Part shown: one piece after another, positions 7,625-13,011 of the stretch
Layout: each line of letters begins with the position of its first letter
Position numbering within the stretch: the first letter of the stretch is position 1
Assembly: GCA_947177605.1 (NCBI GenBank)
Contig: CAMWUX010000007.1
Location: 1-13,011 of the forward strand
DNA from: an uncultured Porphyromonadaceae bacterium
GTDB lineage: Bacteria; Bacteroidota; Bacteroidia; Bacteroidales; Muribaculaceae
Direction: 5' to 3'
Length of the DNA stretch: 13,011 nt
The notes under the pieces: model-generated
The model's input: the letters and a program-made list of their open reading frames with translations, nothing else
Told to the model about the DNA's origin: nothing
The model's database searches: none
Program-made: the position numbers and the translations under genes

Positions 7625-7625
7625 C

Positions 7626-8243
7626 ATGAACGTACTTCGTATCTATCCATCATCAGTCAATCTCAAGGCCATCGACCAAGTAGCCGAAGTGCTGCTCGGC
7701 GGTGGTCTTGCCGTATATCCCACCGACACGCGCTACGCCATCGGCTGCTCAGCCCTGAGCAAGCAGGCCACCGAGAAGCTGTGCCGCCTCAAGCAACTCG
7801 ATCCGGCCCACAACACCCTCTCCATCATCTGCGGCGACATATCTCAGGCATCGCGCTACGTGCGCATCGACAACGAAGCCTACTCTCTGCTGCGGCAATA
7901 CACCCCGGGGCCCTACACATTCATCCTCGACGCAGCCCCCACGCTCCCCAAAGTATTCAAGGGGCGACGCAAGGTAGGCCTGCGCATCCCCGACAACCCC
8001 ATCGTGCGCGAACTGGCACTCGCTCTCGACGGCCCTATACTCACCACCTCGCTCAAAGTCCCCGACACAGAGCAGGGAGACTCCGTATCGGCCCACATCG
8101 TAGAGCCGCTCGCTGAAGAGCTCGGCGTGGATCTGATGATCGACGGCGGCTCGGTCATCGACCACGACTCTACCGTAGTCGACATCACCGACACCGACAA
8201 TCCCGTAATCATCCGCCAGGGCATAGCACCCTTCCCGCTATGA
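7626..8243 (+). CDS. Sua5/YciO/YrdC-family protein, YciO type (threonylcarbamoyl-AMP synthase-like)
   Basis: A 205-residue single-domain protein of the YrdC fold, which binds ATP, threonine and bicarbonate in the TsaC/Sua5 enzymes that make threonylcarbamoyl-AMP for the t6A modification of tRNAs. Visible motifs are YPTDTRYAIGC (31-41), LKQLDPAHNTLSII (55-68), TPGPYTFIL (93-101), a basic KGRRKVGLRIP (112-122), STVVD (182-186) and the closing RQGI. The TSAN-type motif of TsaC/Sua5 is replaced by TTSLK (140-144), and the pattern follows E. coli YciO rather than TsaC. YciO proteins are related to TsaC but are not its usual replacement, so this may not be the main t6A enzyme. The stop overlaps the next start by four bases (ATGA). 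Confidence 0.85.
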   Translation: MNVLRIYPSSVNLKAIDQVAEVLLGGGLAVYPTDTRYAIGCSALSKQATEKLCRLKQLDPAHNTLSIICGDISQASRYVRIDNEAYSLLRQYTPGPYTFILDAAPTLPKVFKGRRKVGLRIPDNPIVRELALALDGPILTTSLKVPDTEQGDSVSAHIVEPLAEELGVDLMIDGGSVIDHDSTVVDITDTDNPVIIRQGIAPFPL

Positions 8244-9886
8244 GCACCCACGACCTCATACTGCCCCCGTCAGTCACCTCGCCGACGCCGACACTCCCCG
8301 ACGGCACCGCCACCATAGTGATAGTCGGAGCCAATGGTGCGGGCAAAAGTCGCTTTGCCGACCGTATGGCCCGCGACTGCGGTCATGTAGCGCTTACCCT
8401 CTCGGCTCTCCGTGCCCTATACGAGCGACAGCCACTGACGGAAATCACCGAGTCGGCTGAAGCGCATTATATCGACAGGCTCTATGCCGAAGCCGTGCGC
8501 GCCGGGATGTCGTCGCCCGATCTCACATCGCAACTCGACCGTCTGCTCACTCTGCTCATGCGCGACGAGATGGTCAACCTCATCGACTACAAACTCAGCC
8601 GCACATCCGGGCACCCCGACGAACCACTCCCCTCCACTCGTCTCGACCGTGTGATCGACGTATGGCATCACATCTTCCCCGACAACAAGATACTCATCTC
8701 GCGCGGCAGCCTGCTCTTCAACCGCGTGGGAGCCGATGCCTCCGACGTCTACTCCCCCGTCAAGCTGTCGGCCGGCGAGAAAGCCGTCATATACTATATC
8801 GCAGCCCTCACCTACGCCCCCGCCGACGCCGTAGTCTTTGTCGACTCCCCCGAGATGTTTCTGCACCCCACAGTGATGCAGTCGCTCTGGAACCGCCTCC
8901 AGCAGCTTCGCCCCGACTGTACATTCGTATTCACCACCCACGATCTCGACTTCGCCTCATCGCGTCCCGATGCCGCGGTGATATGGGTGCGCTCCTTCGA
9001 TGCTCCCGCCCTGCGGTGGGACTACACCATACTGCCGGCCAATACTCCACTCACCGAAGAGATATTCTCGGCCATCATGGGGCCCCGCAAGCCCGTACTC
9101 TTCATCGAAGGCGACGGCAAGCACTCGATCGACTCTCGTCTCTACCCGCTCATCTTCCCCGACTTCAGCGTGCGCGCTCTCGGCAGCTGCAACAAAGTGA
9201 TCGAAGCCACACGCACATTCAACGACCTCAATGCCTTCCACAAACTCGACAGCTACGGCATAGTCGACCGCGACCGCCGCGACGCACAGGAAGTCGAATA
9301 CCTACGGCGCAAGAAGATAATGGTGCCCGAAGTAGCCGAGATCGAGAATATACTCCTGCTCGAGGATGTAGTCCGCGCAGTGGCGCGCCACTGCGGCAAA
9401 AACGACGACCGCGTCTTCACCCGCGTCCGCCACGCCATCCTCGCCCAGTTCGGCCCGGACATCAAGGCTCAGGCACTCCTCCACACACGCCACAAAGTAA
9501 AGCGGCTCATGGAGTATCGCATCGACGCCCGCTTCACATCAATCGCCATGCTCGAAAACCATCTGCGCGCACTCCCGGCCGAGATCAATGCCCACGGCAT
9601 GTACGACAGCTTCTGCTCACGATTCCGCAAGATGCACGATTCCGGCGACTATGCCGGAGTGCTACGCGTCTACAACCAGAAGTCGATGCTCCCGGGAAGC
9701 AATGTAGCCGGACTATGCGGCCTCCACAACAAGAATGAATATATCGCTACCATCATACGCATACTCCGGCTCGGAGGATCCGATGCGGAAGCTATCCGCT
9801 CCGCCGTACGCCGCTGTTTCCGTATCCATAGCACCCGACCCGACGTAATACCACCCGCTGATGAAACTACTGAAAATATGGATTGA
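8240..9886 (+). CDS. Fused ABC-type ATPase + DUF4435 (TOPRIM-like) protein
   Basis: This 548-residue protein has an AAA15/OLD-like ATPase half and a DUF4435 half. ATPase motifs are Walker A GANGAGKS (30-37), signature LSAGEK (176-181), Walker B VVFVDSPE (198-205) and switch histidine H234 in FTTHD. The usual glutamate after the Walker B aspartate D202 is Ser203; E205 follows two residues later. The DUF4435 part begins near 285 with LFIEGDG (E290), then YGIVDRDRR with D343-x-D345, the acidic set expected of a TOPRIM metal site, then AEIENILL and a helical C-terminal region. ATPase-DUF4435 pairs are known as AriA/AriB of the PARIS anti-phage system, and OLD/GajA proteins use the same ATPase + TOPRIM plan. 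The gene overlaps the YciO-like gene by 4 bases and menA by 26, and its composition resembles its neighbours'. The domain call is firm; a defence role is inference. Confidence 0.8.
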   Translation: MSTHDLILPPSVTSPTPTLPDGTATIVIVGANGAGKSRFADRMARDCGHVALTLSALRALYERQPLTEITESAEAHYIDRLYAEAVRAGMSSPDLTSQLDRLLTLLMRDEMVNLIDYKLSRTSGHPDEPLPSTRLDRVIDVWHHIFPDNKILISRGSLLFNRVGADASDVYSPVKLSAGEKAVIYYIAALTYAPADAVVFVDSPEMFLHPTVMQSLWNRLQQLRPDCTFVFTTHDLDFASSRPDAAVIWVRSFDAPALRWDYTILPANTPLTEEIFSAIMGPRKPVLFIEGDGKHSIDSRLYPLIFPDFSVRALGSCNKVIEATRTFNDLNAFHKLDSYGIVDRDRRDAQEVEYLRRKKIMVPEVAEIENILLLEDVVRAVARHCGKNDDRVFTRVRHAILAQFGPDIKAQALLHTRHKVKRLMEYRIDARFTSIAMLENHLRALPAEINAHGMYDSFCSRFRKMHDSGDYAGVLRVYNQKSMLPGSNVAGLCGLHNKNEYIATIIRILRLGGSDAEAIRSAVRRCFRIHSTRPDVIPPADETTENMD

Positions 9887-10733
9887 AGCCATGCGCCTGC
9901 GCACTCTGCCGGTATCCGTGGCAGGCGTGATAGCAGGCGTAGCCTACGGCGCCATCTACTCTCCGGTGCGATGGGGTGCCGCCGTGGCCTGCCTCGCATT
10001 TGCAGTTCTCGCTCAGATCGCCTCCAACTTCGCCAACGAATATTTCGACTACCGCGACGGCCTCGACCGCCCCGGCCGTGAAGGCCCCCGACGCGGTGTG
10101 ACAGAAGGCGACATCTCACCTCGGGCAATGCTCACCGCCACCCTGCTCTCCCTCGGGCTCGCATGCGCCTGCGGCTGCGTACTAATAGCCTATTCCGGAT
10201 GGTGGCTCATCATCGCCGGTGCCGTGATAGCGCTCGCCGCCCTCGCCTACAGCGCCGGTCCGTGGCCACTTTCCCGACACGGACTTGGGGAAGTGACCGT
10301 CATACTGTTTTTCGGCATCGTCCCCGTGATGTTCAGCTGCTACCTCCAGTGCGGCAGCTGGCCTTCACAAGCCCTCCTCGGCTCTATAGCCATCGGCCTT
10401 ATGGGCGCCAACGTACTTTTAGTCAACAACTATCGCGATCGCGACGACGACCGCGACGTAGGCAAGACCACCCTTGCCGTACTCCTTGGCCCTCGCGCCA
10501 CACTCGCGCTCTATTTCCTCAACGGAGCCGCAGCCTGCGCTCTGATCTACGGAGTGTGGCGCGGGCTCAACCTCCGGGCCATTCCGGTTGTTTATCTTAT
10601 AGTACACGCCATCCTGTTTCTCATGCTCATCCGCCGCACAGGGCGCGCGCTCAACCCGCTGCTCGGACTCACGGCAATGCTCATGCTCCTCTACTCGATA
10701 ACATTTGCAATCGTAATATCCCTACACCTATGA
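9861..10733 (+). CDS. menA: 1,4-dihydroxy-2-naphthoate polyprenyltransferase (menaquinone synthesis)
   Basis: A 290-residue UbiA-family integral membrane enzyme that attaches a polyprenyl chain to 1,4-dihydroxy-2-naphthoate, making demethylmenaquinone for anaerobic respiration. The first aspartate-rich motif is at 59-69 (NEYFDYRDGLD) and the second at 189-203 (NNYRDRDDDRDVGKT); these bind prenyl diphosphate through magnesium. About eight or nine hydrophobic segments are visible. I keep the ATG at 9861 although it lies 26 bases inside the upstream gene, because WIEAMRLRTLP, a conserved MenA N-terminus, would be cut by the alternative ATG at 9891. The stop overlaps the next start as ATGA. No other menaquinone gene is nearby. 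Confidence 0.9.
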   Translation: MKLLKIWIEAMRLRTLPVSVAGVIAGVAYGAIYSPVRWGAAVACLAFAVLAQIASNFANEYFDYRDGLDRPGREGPRRGVTEGDISPRAMLTATLLSLGLACACGCVLIAYSGWWLIIAGAVIALAALAYSAGPWPLSRHGLGEVTVILFFGIVPVMFSCYLQCGSWPSQALLGSIAIGLMGANVLLVNNYRDRDDDRDVGKTTLAVLLGPRATLALYFLNGAAACALIYGVWRGLNLRAIPVVYLIVHAILFLMLIRRTGRALNPLLGLTAMLMLLYSITFAIVISLHL

Positions 10734-11359
10734 ACAACAAATTTTCATCCTGGATCATAACCTTGGTAATCGCCGTAGTAGGCGTCCTCCTTATCGTATG
10801 GCACAATGAAGTCGACCTCTTCTCTTGGCTCATCCGCGCCCTTGGCATTATCCTCGCCGCACCCGCCATCTACGTACTGCTTAGCTCCCTGTCGGCCCTG
10901 CGCCACAACCGGCTCAAAGCCACCGCCGAAATCACCGACGCACACACCGGTACCACCGAACTGAAATTCAGCAGTAGCACCGTGGCATGGTCGCTCATCA
11001 TCGTATCCGTAGCCACCATCGTGCTCGGCTTTTGGATGCTTATCAATCCCGGCTTCTTCGTCGGACTGGTAAGCTACCTCTTCGCAATCGTAGTGATTAT
11101 ATTCGGCATCCTGCAGATCGTCGACGTAGCATATCTCACACGCCCGGTTATACTCCCCGTCTACTTCTACATCTTGCCCGCACTGCTCATCATCGCCGGC
11201 ATCGTTATCATGTGTACCAACGTCAAGACCATCGACGGCGTAGTCACACTCATCACAGGCATATTGCTGGTGCTCTACAGCGTCAACCGCATAGCGCAGC
11301 AGATCGTCTACTACAGCGAATCGCGCAAGATAAAGAATCAGAAACTGCTCAATCCCTAA
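10730..11359 (+). CDS. DUF308/HdeD-like six-TM membrane protein
   Basis: A 209-residue hydrophobic protein starting at the ATG that overlaps the menA stop (ATGA). The open frame extends far upstream of this ATG, but that part is an out-of-frame copy of menA and is not protein. About six transmembrane segments are seen: 8-24, 32-53, 85-105, 108-133, 140-162 and 168-186. Between the second and third is a polar stretch of about 30 residues, and the tail is basic and Lys/Asn/Gln-rich. The paired-helix pattern with short loops, such as GFWMLINPGFF before the next helix, resembles HdeD/DUF308 proteins, small inner-membrane proteins whose molecular function is poorly known (E. coli HdeD is linked to acid resistance). 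It appears translationally coupled to menA. Family assignment is moderate. Confidence 0.75.
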   Translation: MNNKFSSWIITLVIAVVGVLLIVWHNEVDLFSWLIRALGIILAAPAIYVLLSSLSALRHNRLKATAEITDAHTGTTELKFSSSTVAWSLIIVSVATIVLGFWMLINPGFFVGLVSYLFAIVVIIFGILQIVDVAYLTRPVILPVYFYILPALLIIAGIVIMCTNVKTIDGVVTLITGILLVLYSVNRIAQQIVYYSESRKIKNQKLLNP

Positions 11360-12021
11360 AACTTCACATTGAAGCGGCGCTCCAGATAGCCCGTTATCAC
11401 CTCCACGATATCGTCCACCGACAGTTTCGACGTATCGAAGCACAGGTCATACGATCCCGCCTTGCCCCACTCCTTGTCGGTATAGAAATTATAATAGCTC
11501 GCCCTCAGCTTATTGATGCGGCGGGCTTTTACTTTCACCTTCTCCTTCGACGAGCATCCCCCACAGTCGCCGCGCCCCATGATGCGGTCGGCGCACACAT
11601 CCTCCGGAGCGTGCACAAACACATTGACACATCTCGGATGGTCGCGCAGGATATAATCGGCCGTACGCCCCACTATCACACACGACTCCGGACCCTGCGC
11701 CAGCGAGTGGATGAAGTCGCTCTGCGCGCGGTAGATACTGTCGTCGCTGATCGTAGTCGAGCCGCTGTAGAAATTAGTCGAATTGTAGCCGAAGGCAAAT
11801 GAGAAGATACCATTGATATACGAAGGAAACTTCTCGTCGCTCCGCTCGAAAAACTCCTCGCCGACACCTGCAGCGCGGGCAGCCTCGCTCAGAAGCTCCT
11901 TATCGTAATACTTGGCGCCCATACGGGCAGCCAGTTTGCGTCCGATCTCGCGTCCGCCACTGCCGAAACTTCGGCCTATCGTCACTACAATATTATTGTT
12001 ATCAGCCATACTGATGCTCAT
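11356..12021 (-). CDS. Cytidylate kinase-like P-loop kinase
   Basis: A 221-residue soluble protein of the cytidylate-kinase-like family (PF13189 type). The phosphate-binding loop is GRSFGSGGREIG (16-27), followed by KYYDKELL. VIVGRTADYIL (115-125) and VNVFVHAP (132-139) come next, then a basic lid near ARRINKLRASYYNFYT, and YDLCFDTSKL near the end, all characteristic of this family. These proteins look like nucleoside monophosphate kinases, but their substrate is mostly untested; true Cmk is a separate protein. The ATG at 12021 has an A-rich upstream context typical of Bacteroidetes starts. ATG 12009 (MADNNN) is an alternative and fits better if transcription begins just after the -7 box at 12029-12036. 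Its stop codon interlocks with that of the convergent DUF308 gene. Confidence 0.85.
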   Translation of the reverse strand: MSISMADNNNIVVTIGRSFGSGGREIGRKLAARMGAKYYDKELLSEAARAAGVGEEFFERSDEKFPSYINGIFSFAFGYNSTNFYSGSTTISDDSIYRAQSDFIHSLAQGPESCVIVGRTADYILRDHPRCVNVFVHAPEDVCADRIMGRGDCGGCSSKEKVKVKARRINKLRASYYNFYTDKEWGKAGSYDLCFDTSKLSVDDIVEVITGYLERRFNVKF

Positions 12022-12028
12022 TTTTTCG

Positions 12029-12036
12029 CAAATATA
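12029..12036 (-). promoter_or_regulatory. -7 promoter element of the cytidylate-kinase-like gene
   Basis: On the minus strand this reads TATATTTG, an exact TAnnTTTG match. Transcription would begin near 12022-12025, giving a nearly leaderless message for the ATG at 12021 or a leader of about 14 bases for the ATG at 12009. No good -33 TTTG is visible at the usual distance. Confidence 0.5.
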
Positions 12037-12069
12037 GATATAAAATTTTTTTATTCCGCCAATTCGTAT

Positions 12070-12077
12070 TAATTTTG
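12070..12077 (+). promoter_or_regulatory. -7 promoter element of the TPR gene
   Basis: TAATTTTG fits TAnnTTTG and is followed by CAC, the same 11-base string as at 603-613. A T-run at 12046-12052 could serve as a weak -33 element. The implied leader is about 65 bases. It lies in the 124-base divergent region shared with the kinase gene, with the two -7 boxes about 35 bases apart. Confidence 0.55.
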
Positions 12078-12145
12078 CACGTCGTAGTTAGGCATTCAGC
12101 CCGATTACACAAGCGATAACATTATCACACATCACCAATATCCAA

Positions 12146-12856
12146 ATGGCAAAAGACAACAAAACCGAGACCCGCACCGCTATCGACGACCTTAACGATA
12201 GCCTCTCCAAAGCCGAGCTCCGTATCCAGAACAATAAGAAAAAAATCATGTGGGCATCCCTCGCTGTAGCAGCAGTAGTAGTGATCGTCCTCCTTTATGT
12301 ATATTGCATCTACCGTCCCGGCGTCAACAAGGCCAACAACAACTTCGGCCTCGCATCCAACGCCTACGTAAGCGCCACCGCTATGGGTCAACCCTCCGAC
12401 TCCACCCTCGTTGAGATCGGTCAGCTCTACGAAGCAGCCGCAGCCGACGGACACGACGGTGGCAACAACGCCACCCTTATGGCAGCCGTAGTAAGCTATC
12501 AGGCCGGCGACTATCAGAAAGCCCTCGACCTCCTTGCCGACTACGACCGCTCCGACGAAGTCGTTGCCGCCACAAGTCAGGCTCTCGAAGGCGACTGCTA
12601 CGTCAACCTCGGCGACTTCGACAAAGGCCTTGATGCATTCCGCAAAGCAGAGAAGACAGCCAATGGCAACCCCACCCTCGTACCCTATATGCTCCTCAAG
12701 CAGGCCAACGTACTGCGTGAGCTCAAAAACTACACCGAGGAGGCAGCCATCTACGAGACACTGCTCGCCAAGTACCCCTACTACCAGCAGCAGACAGGCA
12801 CAGACTTCCAGCTTGCCCTCAACCGCGCCAAAGCACAGGCCGGCACAGGCAAGTAA
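12146..12856 (+). CDS. Membrane-anchored tetratricopeptide repeat (TPR) protein
   Basis: A 236-residue protein with a polar, charged cytoplasmic N-terminus (1-32, ending in a Lys run), one transmembrane helix at about 33-54 (MWASLAVAAVVVIVLLYVYC) and a periplasmic helical domain. The lysines before the helix and the lack of a cleavage site suggest an N-in anchor. TPR-like helix pairs are visible at about 109-134 (AGDYQKALDLL), 142-171 (LGDFDKGLDAFRKAEK) and 181-212 (LKNYTEEAAIYETLLAKYP). This layout resembles YfgM-type proteins, which help periplasmic protein handling near the Sec translocon, but that link is inference. Such a TPR protein is common in Bacteroidales. It is transcribed alone, with its own promoter and a terminator 40 bases after the stop. 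Confidence 0.82.
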   Translation: MAKDNKTETRTAIDDLNDSLSKAELRIQNNKKKIMWASLAVAAVVVIVLLYVYCIYRPGVNKANNNFGLASNAYVSATAMGQPSDSTLVEIGQLYEAAAADGHDGGNNATLMAAVVSYQAGDYQKALDLLADYDRSDEVVAATSQALEGDCYVNLGDFDKGLDAFRKAEKTANGNPTLVPYMLLKQANVLRELKNYTEEAAIYETLLAKYPYYQQQTGTDFQLALNRAKAQAGTGK

Positions 12857-12895
12857 TCCACAATCGCACATCAATCCCCTTATAATATCCCCCCG

Positions 12896-12931
12896 TCGGG
12901 AGCAGGCTGTGAAGCTGGCTCCCGATTTTTT
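12896..12931 (+). terminator. Rho-independent terminator after the TPR gene
   Basis: An 8-base-pair perfect stem, TCGGGAGC (12896-12903) with GCTCCCGA (12918-12925), encloses a 14-base loop that can itself pair GCT with AGC. Six T residues follow directly (12926-12931). It starts 40 bases after the TPR stop and closes that single-gene unit. The remaining 80 bases of the window (12932-13011) show no gene or motif I can support. Confidence 0.88.
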
Positions 12932-13011
12932 ATTCAGCGCATACACATCACACCACCAGCCACATACCATCAAAAACGCACCCGAAATTTACCGCCGCCT
13001 CCGACACAAAC

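Noticed and set aside
8662..9738. A 358-codon plus-strand frame inside the ATPase-DUF4435 gene
   Set aside because: It is an out-of-frame reading of a well-supported gene; its product is dominated by Arg, His, Pro and Ser without motifs.
9891..9893. Alternative menA start that would avoid overlap with the ATPase gene
   Set aside because: It would remove the WIEA part of the conserved N-terminus; overlaps are the norm in this gene chain.
10163..10729. N-terminal extension of the DUF308 gene's frame
   Set aside because: This part is an out-of-frame reading of menA with an Arg/Pro/His-rich product; the hydrophobic DUF308-like protein begins at the ATG at 10730.
10987..11802. A 271-codon plus-strand frame spanning the end of the DUF308 gene and antisense to the kinase gene
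   Set aside because: It shares bases with two better-supported genes and its product is Arg/His-rich with no family likeness.
12125..12973. A 282-codon minus-strand frame covering the TPR gene and the terminator
   Set aside because: It is antisense to the TPR protein and runs through a strong hairpin terminator; its Cys/Gly/Val-rich product looks like a shadow reading.

Overview
The window looks like a chromosomal segment of a Bacteroidales bacterium. A Muribaculaceae-type gut organism is my best guess, by inference only. Three things support this: TAnnTTTG-type -7 promoter elements in place of E. coli-like -10 boxes, no Shine-Dalgarno sequences before starts, and tightly packed genes typical of that order (lipoprotein RND efflux parts, MenA, a cytidylate-kinase-like protein, a membrane-anchored TPR protein). 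No mobile element, tRNA, rRNA or CRISPR array is visible.

Region 1 (1-736) is AT-richer than the rest: about 40% G+C by hand count over 1-480, against roughly 50-67% in lines I counted downstream. It holds the 3' end of a sigma-70-family gene and a 67-residue double-cluster ferredoxin. A 283-base intergenic region follows, carrying a CRP/FNR-like palindrome placed about 40 bases upstream of the presumed transcription start of the next operon.

Region 2 (737-7578) is a complete tripartite RND drug or lipid efflux operon: lipoprotein periplasmic adaptor, HAE1-type inner-membrane pump, and lipoprotein TolC/NodT-like outer-membrane channel. Only 24 bases later comes an LpxA-family left-handed beta-helix acyltransferase, so outer-membrane export and a lipid A-type acylation step may be co-transcribed. 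The pump has about 65 extra residues with two extra hydrophobic segments between the usual TM6 and TM7.

Region 3 (7579-11359) starts with a consensus-like -7 box and a bulged hairpin. It then runs as a chain of overlapping genes: a YciO/Sua5-family protein, a fused ABC-type ATPase + DUF4435 (TOPRIM-like) protein resembling a compact one-piece version of the PARIS/OLD defence architecture, MenA (menaquinone synthesis), and a six-TM DUF308/HdeD-like membrane protein. The ATPase-DUF4435 gene is the most intriguing one here, because it overlaps housekeeping genes on both sides.

Region 4 (11356-13011) has a minus-strand cytidylate-kinase-like gene whose stop codon interlocks with the stop of the convergent DUF308 gene. 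A divergent promoter region follows, then a membrane-anchored TPR protein and a clear rho-independent terminator. The last 80 bases hold nothing I can identify.
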